Shown: piece by piece, positions 49,120-56,177 of the stretch
Layout: every line of letters begins with the position of its first letter
Numbering within the stretch: position 1 is the stretch's first letter
IMG/VR virus record: IMGVR_UViG_3300045970_000794
Coordinates: 298,103-362,102 of that record
From: a virus
Direction: 5' to 3' (one strand)
Length of the DNA stretch: 64,000 nucleotides
Notes under the pieces: model-generated
Seen by the model: the letters and a program-made list of their open reading frames with translations, nothing else
Database searches by the model: none
Told to the model about the DNA's origin: nothing
Program-made: the position numbers and the translations under genes

Positions 49120-49653
49120 TTATTCAAAATTTAGTTTAGTTTTACAATACTCAAAAAAGGTTAAACCACTCTTAGTTAAATCATCAAACATAAACTTAGC
49201 ATAACCCATATATTTACCAATAGCGTTCATATCTAACTGCATTGGCGAATCATCAATACGACCATTTAATTTATAAAATGTCATTGTCGCATACTTTTCA
49301 GCAAATCGTTCTTCTTCAATTAAATGATTTAAAAAATCCTCATATACTGTAATAGCACCAACTAAACTATCAATAGCATCAACACCTATTTTACGAATTC
49401 TAAGATAGTGACCAATCTCATGTAAAATAATATGATATTGATTAACCAATGAAACGTATCTGATTTCATTTAAATTTAATATGATACTAATTGGGTTAGT
49501 AGCGGCAAATGCTCTAGAATATGGTGGTGGAAATTTATACGCCTTAATTGGTATGTTCTCTTTATCAATTAAATCCACCAATCCAGTGAAATTTAAATTA
49601 TCAGCATTACCTAATGAAATTAAGTAATCTCTAACTGAAATATCTTCATTCAT
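49120..49653 (-). CDS. putative zinc metallopeptidase (HEXXH)
   Basis: At 177 aa, YHIILHEIGHYLRIR holds the HExxH zinc motif at ~80-90; a downstream EERFAEKYATMTFYKL could supply the third ligand (Glu). The layout is close to the ImmA/IrrE-like branch (HExGH plus a later E-x-x-A). The target is unknown; such phage proteases may cleave repressors or host proteins. Confidence 0.7.
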   Translation of the reverse strand: MNEDISVRDYLISLGNADNLNFTGLVDLIDKENIPIKAYKFPPPYSRAFAATNPISIILNLNEIRYVSLVNQYHIILHEIGHYLRIRKIGVDAIDSLVGAITVYEDFLNHLIEEERFAEKYATMTFYKLNGRIDDSPMQLDMNAIGKYMGYAKFMFDDLTKSGLTFFEYCKTKLNFE

Positions 49654-49706
49654 AATTTAAAACATTAAAAATTTAAGTACCATTAATTCGTTTAATAGCA
49701 CTTTTG

Positions 49707-49737
49707 CAAAGATACATATATTTATTTAATATAACAA
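49707..49737 (-). promoter_or_regulatory. Bacteroidota-type promoter
   Basis: -7 TATCTTTG (49707-49714), -33 TTG (49735-49737), for the metallopeptidase gene. Confidence 0.65.
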
Positions 49738-49757
49738 GTATTTTTAAACTTATTTTT

Positions 49758-50540
49758 ATGAAAATTTTTAGTCAAGAAGAAATTAATGAAATTATTAGAT
49801 TATACACTATTGATATGTTAGGTACACCAACGATTGGTAAAAAGTTTAATATCAGTAAAAGAACCATCAATAATTTATTAAATAAAAATAATATTATTAT
49901 TGGTAAATCTGGTGGTAAATTTAAGGGTGGTAAAAAAATATCTGATAAAAAATATCGTGAAAAAAATAAAGAAAAAGCTAAAAAATACCAAGAAAACTAT
50001 CACCCTATATATTATCAAGAAAACAAAGAAATGCTAATTGATAAACATAAAACATATCGTGAAAATAATAAAGAAAAAGAGCAAATACGACATAAAATAT
50101 ATCGTGAAAATAATGCAGATAAAATTAAAATATATCGAATTTCGTATAAAGAAATTAGAAATTTAAAACATATTGAAAAAATGAAAATAAACCCACTTTA
50201 TAAATTAAAACATAATATTCGAGGTTTAATAAAAAATGGATTTAAAAGTAAATATTATATTAAACAATCTAAAACACAAGATATTTTAGGTTGTTCGTTT
50301 GAAGAATTTAAACTACATCTTGAATCACAATTTGAAAATTGGATGAACTGGGATAATTTTGGTAACTCTATTGATGGTATTATTGAACCAAATAAAACTT
50401 GGGATATTGACCATATTATTCCAATATCTTTAGCTAAAACAGAGGAAGATATAATTAAATTAAACCATTTCACTAATTTACAGCCGCTATGTAGTTATGA
50501 AAATCGTTTCATTAAACGAAATAAATTACTAAAAACATAA
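49758..50540 (+). CDS. HNH homing endonuclease
   Basis: Start at 49758 (MKIFSQEEINEIIRLYTIDM); the longer frame reads through the promoter on the other strand. N-terminal HTH (GKKFNISKRTINNLLNKNN), a very basic middle (Lys, Arg, Asn repeats) and a C-terminal HNH domain (TWDIDHIIPISLAKTEED ... NLQPLCSYENRFIK). Free-standing mobile nuclease; its last 29 bp overlap the end of the convergent gene. Confidence 0.88.
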   Translation: MKIFSQEEINEIIRLYTIDMLGTPTIGKKFNISKRTINNLLNKNNIIIGKSGGKFKGGKKISDKKYREKNKEKAKKYQENYHPIYYQENKEMLIDKHKTYRENNKEKEQIRHKIYRENNADKIKIYRISYKEIRNLKHIEKMKINPLYKLKHNIRGLIKNGFKSKYYIKQSKTQDILGCSFEEFKLHLESQFENWMNWDNFGNSIDGIIEPNKTWDIDHIIPISLAKTEEDIIKLNHFTNLQPLCSYENRFIKRNKLLKT

Positions 50541-50889
50541 ATAATATTACAGTCACACCAATAATAAACCCATTGAAAAAATCAGCTGGGCTAAATTTAA
50601 TAATTGTTTTTTTATTGTAATTATCTAATAGTGAACCATATATCCGTTTGGAGCAGCTTCCAATTAGTTGCATTGTGATGGGTCCATGAGCATTTATCGT
50701 TTGCCTTAGGGCTCCATTAATCTTATTTAATTCAATCTTCTTAACTCTTCTTAACTTCTCAATGGTATTCAAGTTATCCTTTTCATACTCATCGAAAATA
50801 GCTATTAATTGTTCGATATCTTTTTTAGAGAATTCATTAACAAGCTTTTGTTCCAATCTACCTTTTCTGGTTCTTATTACATTAAACAT
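50512..50889 (-). CDS. membrane-anchored hypothetical protein (125 aa)
   Basis: Helical, charged N-terminal ~95 residues and a C-terminal membrane segment (FFNGFIIGVTVILFMFLVIY). The 3' end is overlapped by the HNH endonuclease gene. Tail-anchored topology is likely. Confidence 0.66.
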   Translation of the reverse strand: MFNVIRTRKGRLEQKLVNEFSKKDIEQLIAIFDEYEKDNLNTIEKLRRVKKIELNKINGALRQTINAHGPITMQLIGSCSKRIYGSLLDNYNKKTIIKFSPADFFNGFIIGVTVILFMFLVIYFV

Positions 50890-50912
50890 TTAGTTCTTTT
50901 ATAATAAATATC

Positions 50913-51311
50913 CTAATCTAATTCTAAATGACTAGTTATTTTATCAATTTCATCAGCCCAAAATGGACCAATTCCAACGCAAGTATTTGTTGGATTACCT
51001 TTAAATTCAGTCAACCCAGCATCAGTGATTAAAATTGATGGGATTTTAGCTGATTGTGCGGCCGCATAAATGCTTAATAGTTCAGCTTCATCTTTACATT
51101 TAACAACAATTTTAGTGAATCGGCCATTTAACCAATTGTCCCAAGCACCACCTTTTTTAAGATGTAATATGAATTTACATGGGTCAAGTGTGCGCATAGC
51201 ATTAACTAATACCGCAACTGAAGCATGGGCAACTTGTGCACCATATTTACCACGTCTAACCTTTAAATCATTCCTCCAAACTAAAACCATTTTTGTTTTC
51301 CTATTTTCCAT
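50913..51311 (-). CDS. pth2: peptidyl-tRNA hydrolase 2 (Pth2)
   Basis: At 132 aa it fits Pth2: MVLVWRNDLKVRRGKYGAQ, AHASV (catalytic region), a Lys/Glu-rich middle ending IVVKCKDEAELLSI, and the C-terminal TDAGLTEFKGNPTNTCVGIG. Pth2 frees tRNA from prematurely released peptidyl-tRNA. It is the archaeal/eukaryotic-type enzyme, not the bacterial Pth, which the host should already have. Confidence 0.93.
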   Translation of the reverse strand: MENRKTKMVLVWRNDLKVRRGKYGAQVAHASVAVLVNAMRTLDPCKFILHLKKGGAWDNWLNGRFTKIVVKCKDEAELLSIYAAAQSAKIPSILITDAGLTEFKGNPTNTCVGIGPFWADEIDKITSHLELD

Positions 51312-51318
51312 AATAAAA

Positions 51319-52146
51319 TTAAGATTTATATGTTTGATTATCTTTTAAAATTCGTCTTATCAAATAAATACTAATATTAAACATTTCAGATAATTGTTTA
51401 GTAACTTTAAAACCATTATTTTTATATTCACTAATAATTTCGTTAATGACTGCATTATCAAATTCAACATAATTTGGATTCCCACTTTTCAATTTACTAT
51501 TTGACATTAAAATTCTACCATTTTCAGTAATATCAGTACGCTTACCATTAATATCTAATCTTTTTTTACAACTAGAACTAATTAATTTTTTAAATGAATC
51601 AGTTTTATAATAACTATTTTCTGATTGTTTTTTTTTAATTTCATTAGCTTTAATTTCACCATATCTTTCAACATAATTTAATTTTAATTGCTCAATCATT
51701 TTATTTGCTTTTTCTTCACCCCAACGCTCAACAAGTGTTTTATCTTTTTGAAAATCAGATAATTTTTTACGCTGTTCATTAGTAAGTGGCTTGCGAATTT
51801 GTTCTTTTGATTTTTCACCAATAATTCGTTTAGTTTCTTCACTATGCTTCCAGCCACTACAACCATGACCACCTTTAGTTGAATTATATCCTTCACCAAT
51901 AAAAGTATTGTATTTTTCAATATAATAAATTTCTAAATAATTTAAATCATCAACCGATACAACCCCCTCCAATACTTCCCATTCAAAATTATCAGGTCCA
52001 TATTTTTTAATTGCACGATGAAAATGATATTTTGACCCACGCAATGCATTTTTAATGTGTTGATTTTTACGCTCTTCTAATGTTTTAATGGTCTGACCAA
52101 TATATTTCAATCCATTAATTTTGTTTGTTACTAAATAAATTACCAT
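51319..52146 (-). CDS. GIY-YIG homing endonuclease
   Basis: At 275 aa the GIY-YIG domain is at the start (VIYLVTNKINGLKYIGQTIK, Arg/His and Glu further on, YNSTKGGHG). A basic linker with an NUMOD-like GWKHSEETKRIIGEK follows, and the C-terminus (ISEYKNNGFKVTKQLSEMFN) is a HTH. It sits between pth2 and the DGR. Confidence 0.9.
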   Translation of the reverse strand: MVIYLVTNKINGLKYIGQTIKTLEERKNQHIKNALRGSKYHFHRAIKKYGPDNFEWEVLEGVVSVDDLNYLEIYYIEKYNTFIGEGYNSTKGGHGCSGWKHSEETKRIIGEKSKEQIRKPLTNEQRKKLSDFQKDKTLVERWGEEKANKMIEQLKLNYVERYGEIKANEIKKKQSENSYYKTDSFKKLISSSCKKRLDINGKRTDITENGRILMSNSKLKSGNPNYVEFDNAVINEIISEYKNNGFKVTKQLSEMFNISIYLIRRILKDNQTYKS

Positions 52147-52229
52147 ATTTATATGTTTATATATAAATATAATGAATATTCTAAAAAGTCAAAGTATCAT
52201 TACCCCACACAATGACTTGTTTAACTTTT

Positions 52230-52745
52230 TTATTTAAAATAAATATCTTTATATAAATCGATAAAATAATTCCCAATATAATAAGCCAAATCTTCACTTT
52301 TTAAATAAAGGGCCGAGGGAACAATCATATCACTAATATTGTAATCAGTGCTATAACAGGAAAACACACCGCTATTTTTATTAAAATAAGCGAAATATTT
52401 CATTTGAGAGTCATTATCCCAATCTGGATACCAGCCTTCATTTAATGCTTCGATAATTATACTTAATTTATAATAAGCAATTAAATGTTTATCTTTAAGC
52501 AATTTTAAGTCAATTGGTATTATATTAAGTTTAATACAAGCATCTTCAAACGAAGTAACACCCAATTTTTCACCAAAAATATATAAATTAGCTTTTATTA
52601 TTTTATTTCGTTCATTTAAATCGCCAACGCCTAAAATATCAAATATTTCATCTGAGTTTTTAATTGATATATAACTGAACTTTTCTTTAATTGTGGTAAT
52701 CCACCCATCAAAAGTTTGGTGTGGATTATAAAAATCTGGTTTCAT
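52230..52745 (-). CDS. DGR variable protein 2 (171 aa)
   Basis: The N-terminal ~95 residues are helical (FDILGVGDLNERNKIIKANL; SFEDACIKLN). Then comes a conserved IIEALNEGWYPDWDNDSQMK, and the variable segment at ~125-145 (SGVFSCYSTDYNISDMIVPS). The last 27 residues (LYLKSEDLAYYIGNYFIDLY, KDIYFK) are shared with variable protein 1. The Gly-Trp and SGVF...LYLKS frame suggests a scaffold holding a diversified binding face, probably a ligand-binding protein. It overlaps the RT by 20 nt. Confidence 0.9.
   Translation of the reverse strand: MKPDFYNPHQTFDGWITTIKEKFSYISIKNSDEIFDILGVGDLNERNKIIKANLYIFGEKLGVTSFEDACIKLNIIPIDLKLLKDKHLIAYYKLSIIIEALNEGWYPDWDNDSQMKYFAYFNKNSGVFSCYSTDYNISDMIVPSALYLKSEDLAYYIGNYFIDLYKDIYFK
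52312..52373 (-). repeat. DGR variable repeat 2 (VR2)
   Basis: 62 bp. Eight differences from the template, each at a template adenine: changed to C, G or T. Two neighbouring codons changed N to S and N to D. The GC-rich CCCTCGGCC end (initiation of mutagenic homing) matches VR1 exactly, and a 14-bp block beyond it (CTTTATTTAAAAAG) is also identical. Confidence 0.92.
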
Positions 52746-53691
52746 TTATATGTTTTTTAAGTAAATGTTTTCCGTTACAATGTTTAATCCAACCATTATA
52801 TGATGCAAATGACTTTTTATTAGGATTATTTTTCATCATCCGAATGAAATTTATTTTAATACCTTTTCGTAATAATATATGGGTATGATAAAATTTATAC
52901 CCAACAAAATCAACACCTCTATCTTTAACTGGAAATATCTGATAATTAGATTTTATTTTTAATAATAGTTTAGATTCAATATACCACTTAATATCACCTA
53001 ATAATTTATGTAATTCACTTTTACTAGATGAGAATATTACCATATCATCAGCATATCTAAAATAATATTTAACTAATTTTTCTTCTTTTAACCAATGGTC
53101 AAAATATGTTAAATATAAATTAGCAAAATACTGACTAGTATAATTACCTATTGGTAGACCATCCGTTGAATCAATAATCTCATCTAATAACCATAATAAA
53201 TCACTATCTTTTATTTTTCGTCTAATTATTGATTTTAGTATATCATGACTAATACTAGGATAAAATTTACTAATATCTAATTTTAAACAATATTCAGTAT
53301 TTTCAATATCTTTTAATGATTTTTTAACCGCATTAGCGGCACCATGTATTCCCCTACCTTTTATGCAACTATAAGTGTTACTAGTAAATATATTTACAAA
53401 TATCGGTTCCAAAATATTCATAATCGCATGATGGATAATTCTATCTGGATAATATGGTAAGGAAAAAATTAAACGTTCTTTACCCTCATTTATAATAAAG
53501 GTTTTATATTTAGATGTTTTAAATGTTTTATTAATTAATGATTCATGTAATCTTAAAATATTTAAATTTCTATCTTTATCAAATGAAATAACATCACATC
53601 TATTTTTCTTACCTTTTCTAGCTTTAGAATCAGCCAATTCTAAATTTTCAATAGATATTATTTTATCATATAAATTATTAAATCGTTTCAT
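52726..53691 (-). CDS. DGR reverse transcriptase
   Basis: 321 aa from ATG at 53691 (MKRFNNLYDKIISIENLELA); a GTG at 53733 extends it by 14 residues. The start MKRxxNLY...ENLELADSKARKGKK is typical of DGR RTs. RT domains in order include LPYYPDRIIHHAIMNI, YCLKLDISKFYPSI (first catalytic Asp), LPIGNYTSQYFANLYL (the (I/L)GxxxSQ signature that separates DGR RTs from group II intron RTs with QGxxxSP), FRYADDMVIFS (YADD active site) and VDFVGYKF. It makes error-prone cDNA from template RNA, misreading adenines, to rewrite the variable repeats. Confidence 0.97.
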   Translation of the reverse strand: MKRFNNLYDKIISIENLELADSKARKGKKNRCDVISFDKDRNLNILRLHESLINKTFKTSKYKTFIINEGKERLIFSLPYYPDRIIHHAIMNILEPIFVNIFTSNTYSCIKGRGIHGAANAVKKSLKDIENTEYCLKLDISKFYPSISHDILKSIIRRKIKDSDLLWLLDEIIDSTDGLPIGNYTSQYFANLYLTYFDHWLKEEKLVKYYFRYADDMVIFSSSKSELHKLLGDIKWYIESKLLLKIKSNYQIFPVKDRGVDFVGYKFYHTHILLRKGIKINFIRMMKNNPNKKSFASYNGWIKHCNGKHLLKKHINETRFL

Positions 53692-53768
53692 CCCTTTGTT
53701 ATTAATAGTTACGGTCTCTAATGATACTAGCACCTATTTAAAATTTAAATTTTTTACCATGTTGGTAA

Positions 53769-53782
53769 GGTTTATGTTATTA
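53769..53782. repeat. left arm of inverted repeat around the DGR template
   Basis: GGTTTATGTTATTA, the perfect complement of 53865-53878. It lies 21 bp beyond the template end. A second small hairpin (GTTATTAA/TTAATAAC, 53776-53783 and 53791-53798) shares bases with this arm and would compete. Confidence 0.85.
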
Positions 53783-53803
53783 AGTAAGATTTAATAACAA
53801 GTT

Positions 53804-53865
53804 GCTGAGGGAACATTCATATTACTATTATTGTAATTAGTGTTATAATATGAAAACACACCGCT
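53804..53865 (-). ncRNA. DGR template repeat (TR)
   Basis: Lies between variable protein 1 and the RT. On the minus strand it reads AGCGGTGTGTTTTCATATTA at its start, then mostly AAC and AAT codons (virtual translation SGVFSYYNTNYNNSNMNVPS), the codons that give widest diversity when A is mutated. The terminal CCCTCAGCA differs from CCCTCGGCC in both VRs, as template and target ends do in known DGRs. Expected to be transcribed as part of a longer RNA with the RT. Confidence 0.93.
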
Positions 53866-53878
53866 AATAACATAAACC
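53865..53878. repeat. right arm of inverted repeat around the DGR template
   Basis: TAATAACATAAACC, a perfect 14-bp partner of 53769-53782. It abuts the start of the template homology to one base. Enclosed loop of 82 nt. Confidence 0.85.
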
Positions 53879-53884
53879 AGAATT

Positions 53885-54436
53885 TTACATATAAAGTATC
53901 TCATACTCTCTAAGCGCAATTTTAATAGCATGTTTAGCTAATCCTTCGCTTTTTAAATAAAGGGCCGAGGGAACATTCATATTACTAATATTGAAATAAG
54001 TGTAATAATATGAAAACACACCGCTTTTAATTTCAAACCAATTATAATATTTATAATCATTTTTAGTAAAATCTGGATACCAACCTTCATTTAATGCTTT
54101 AATAATCGTTTTTAATTTTTTATATGCAATATCATTTGGTGTATCATATTGTAAACTAAATACTCCGTTCTGGTCTACATTAAGAACATTACAAGCATCC
54201 TCAAATGACTTAACTCGCTCAATAATGTTTTTTTCTTGTTTGAAAAACTTAGATAAAACAATTTTTTGTTTCTCATCTGATGCTGCAAACATTTCATTTA
54301 CTTCATTCTCAGTGAATTCAATGAACTCATCAAAATGATTCCGACTAGCATATTCTTCCAATTTTTTTTTCCAACTAAAACATGCAATGTCATGTATTAA
54401 TTTTAAATTTTTTCTAGATATTTGTTGTGTTTTCAT
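53885..54436 (-). CDS. DGR variable protein 1 (183 aa)
   Basis: A helical N-terminal domain (LIHDIACFSWKKKLEEYASR; FIEFTENEVNEMFAASDEKQ) unlike that of protein 2, then the shared IIKALNEGWYPDFTKNDYK module. The variable stretch is SGVFSYYYTYFNISNMNVPS (~138-158), and the shared tail LYLKSEGLAKHAIKIALREY ends it. First gene after the promoter at 54459. The variable segment carries Tyr, Phe and Ile where the template has Asn or Tyr. Confidence 0.9.
   Translation of the reverse strand: MKTQQISRKNLKLIHDIACFSWKKKLEEYASRNHFDEFIEFTENEVNEMFAASDEKQKIVLSKFFKQEKNIIERVKSFEDACNVLNVDQNGVFSLQYDTPNDIAYKKLKTIIKALNEGWYPDFTKNDYKYYNWFEIKSGVFSYYYTYFNISNMNVPSALYLKSEGLAKHAIKIALREYEILYM
53964..54025 (-). repeat. 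DGR variable repeat 1 (VR1)
   Basis: 62 bp. Five differences from the template, all at template adenines: four A to T and one A to G in the last codons. Confidence 0.92.
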
Positions 54437-54458
54437 AATTTAATTATTTAATTTAATG

Positions 54459-54490
54459 CAAAGATATAAAAAATATTTTAATCTACCAAA
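54459..54490 (-). promoter_or_regulatory. Bacteroidota-type promoter of the DGR
   Basis: -7 TATCTTTG (54459-54466), -33 TTTGG (54486-54490). It would transcribe variable protein 1, template RNA, RT and probably protein 2. Confidence 0.74.
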
Positions 54491-54501
54491 TAAAAATACA
54501 A

Positions 54502-55020
54502 CTATTTTTTTGGTATTGGTTTAAGCATAATAATTAATCTAGTACCTTCAAAAACTGGGGTTTTTTCAGCGATACAAACACCAGAGAGTTCATTAATCAC
54601 TTTCTCTAATATTTGATACCCGAATTCTTTATGAGACATTTCACGGCCTTTAAAAAAGACTGAGGTTTTAACTAAATTACCTTTAATTAACCACTCCTTA
54701 GCATGTTTAAGTTTAAAATTTAAATCATTCTCATCGATAGCTGGTCTTAATCTTAATTCTTTAACCTCAACCTTAACTGGTTTCTTCTCAGCTTTTTTCT
54801 TTTCGTAAATATATTTTTCAAAATCAACTACTTTACAGATTGAGATTTCTGGATTATTAGCATTTATTTCTAATAAATCTAGGTCTAGGTCATCAGCAAT
54901 TTTAATAGCTTCTTGAAGTGAGTAAATACCCACAGTTACATTATCACCAACAAGTCTAACTTGTTTAGCTCTAATATCGGAATTGATTTTATACCGATTA
55001 AATTTATTTTTTTCTTTCAT
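54502..55020 (-). CDS. infC: translation initiation factor IF-3
   Basis: At 172 aa it is full-length. The N-domain reads RYKINSDIRAKQVRLVGDNV, GIYSLQEAIKIADDLDLDLL, EI. A basic linker follows (EKKKAEKKPVKVEVKELRLR), and the C-domain (FKLKHAKEWLIKGNLVKTSV; FKGREMSHKEFG; RLIIMLKPI) has the IF-3 ribosome-binding pattern. IF-3 keeps 30S subunits free and checks start codons. A phage copy could redirect initiation to phage messages. It has its own promoter at 55050. Confidence 0.94.
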   Translation of the reverse strand: MKEKNKFNRYKINSDIRAKQVRLVGDNVTVGIYSLQEAIKIADDLDLDLLEINANNPEISICKVVDFEKYIYEKKKAEKKPVKVEVKELRLRPAIDENDLNFKLKHAKEWLIKGNLVKTSVFFKGREMSHKEFGYQILEKVINELSGVCIAEKTPVFEGTRLIIMLKPIPKK

Positions 55021-55049
55021 TTAATTTTTTAGAAATTATTATTTAAATA

Positions 55050-55081
55050 CAAAAGTATAAAAATAAATACAATAATGCAAA
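55050..55081 (-). promoter_or_regulatory. Bacteroidota-type promoter
   Basis: -7 TACTTTTG (55050-55057), -33 TTTG (55078-55081), spacer 20 bp, for infC. Confidence 0.62.
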
Positions 55082-55137
55082 TTATTTATTTTTTTTATAA
55101 TTTTATTATATTTATAAGTATAAACAAATTATAACAT

Positions 55138-55308
55138 ATGGAAAAAAATAGGCAGCGGTCACGTAAAAATGATGAAAATAAAACAGATTCAATGACAATT
55201 AGAATTGAACCTAAATTAAAAGAGCAATATTTGAAATTTTGTGAAGATAATGGATATTCATATGGAAAACGGTTGAGATTATTAATTAAAAAAGATTTAG
55301 ATAAATGA
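55138..55308 (+). CDS. ribbon-helix-helix protein (56 aa)
   Basis: 56-codon frame: a basic, disordered start (MEKNRQRSRKNDENKTDS), then MTIRIEPKLKEQYLKFCEDN and GYSYGKRLRLLIKKDL, a MetJ/Arc-type strand followed by two helices. Its TGA overlaps the ATG of the endonuclease (ATGA), so the two are co-expressed. It may regulate the endonuclease gene. Confidence 0.68.
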   Translation: MEKNRQRSRKNDENKTDSMTIRIEPKLKEQYLKFCEDNGYSYGKRLRLLIKKDLDK

Positions 55309-56177
55309 GTAAAAAATTAACAATTGATGAGATAATTAATAAAATTATTGATAATGATTACGATTTTTCACAATCAAATTATGTATCATTAGATAAAAAA
55401 ATAATCGTAATTGATATTGACGGGTTTGAGCATTTAATAAGACCAGATAGTTTATTAGTTGGAAATAAATTAAATATTAAAAGTGTTATCAATAAAGAAA
55501 ATTATTTAATTAAAAAATTTAATAAAATTCACAAAAATTTATTTGATTATTCTAAATTCACATATATAAATTCTGACACTAAAATTGATATCATATGTCA
55601 GACCCACGGTATTTTTAAACAAACTATTAATAATCATTTAAGAGGTAAAGGATGTCCTAAATGTAATGGTAAAAATAAAAGTAATAATGATATTATCAAT
55701 GAGTTTAAATCAACTCATGGTAATAAATACAATTATTCAAAAGTAACATATAGTGGGATTAAAAATAAAGTAATTATTATATGTCCAAAACATGGTGAAT
55801 TTAAACAATCACCAGAGGAACATATTAAAGGTTGTGGATGTCCAATCTGTAAAGAATCTAATGGTGAACGTAAAATTAGGTTATTTTTAGAATCAAATAA
55901 TGTTTCATATATACCACAACATAAATTTAATGATTGTAAAAATATATTAAGTTTACCATTTGACTTCTATTTACCTGATTATAATACATGTATCGAATAT
56001 CAAGGTGAACAGCATTATAGACCTATCGAATATTTTGGTGGTATTAAACAATTCAATAAACAAATAATTAATGATAAAATAAAAATGGAATATTGCCAAA
56101 ACAACAATATTCCATTAATAATGATTAAATATGGTGAAAACATATTTGAAACATTAAAAAAATTTTCTAATATTTAA
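55305..56177 (+). CDS. homing endonuclease-like protein, zinc repeats and PD-(D/E)XK core
   Basis: At 290 aa, two full zinc repeats (FDYSKFTYINSDTKIDIICQ...; YNYSKVTYSGIKNKVIIICP...) follow a ~60-residue N-terminal segment unlike the other two members. The nuclease core is SYIPQHKFNDC, then PFDFYLPDYNTCIEYQGEQH. Its 3' end overlaps the phosphoesterase gene end by 11 bp. Confidence 0.76.
   Translation: MSKKLTIDEIINKIIDNDYDFSQSNYVSLDKKIIVIDIDGFEHLIRPDSLLVGNKLNIKSVINKENYLIKKFNKIHKNLFDYSKFTYINSDTKIDIICQTHGIFKQTINNHLRGKGCPKCNGKNKSNNDIINEFKSTHGNKYNYSKVTYSGIKNKVIIICPKHGEFKQSPEEHIKGCGCPICKESNGERKIRLFLESNNVSYIPQHKFNDCKNILSLPFDFYLPDYNTCIEYQGEQHYRPIEYFGGIKQFNKQIINDKIKMEYCQNNNIPLIMIKYGENIFETLKKFSNI

Larger units (their letters stand above)
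52230..54490 (-). mobile_element. diversity-generating retroelement (DGR)
   Basis: A complete unit on the minus strand: variable protein 1 (53885-54436), template repeat (53804-53865), reverse transcriptase (52726-53691), variable protein 2 (52230-52745), with a promoter at 54459. In the 62-bp alignment of template with the two variable repeats, all 13 differences fall on template adenines (coding strand) and none elsewhere. No accessory Avd gene is recognised. Confidence 0.94.

Noticed and set aside
49660-50540. Scar like that at 37280 next to the HNH and 55305 nucleases
   Set aside because: I looked for a second copy of the overlapped gene ends upstream of these nucleases and found none.
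52726-53691. Retron or group II intron RT
   Set aside because: The SQ signature, the adenine-specific repeats and the lack of an intron structure or msr/msd pattern favour a DGR.
53692-53733. GTG start for the reverse transcriptase
   Set aside because: Adds 14 residues before MKRFNNLY, which is the normal N-terminus of DGR reverse transcriptases.
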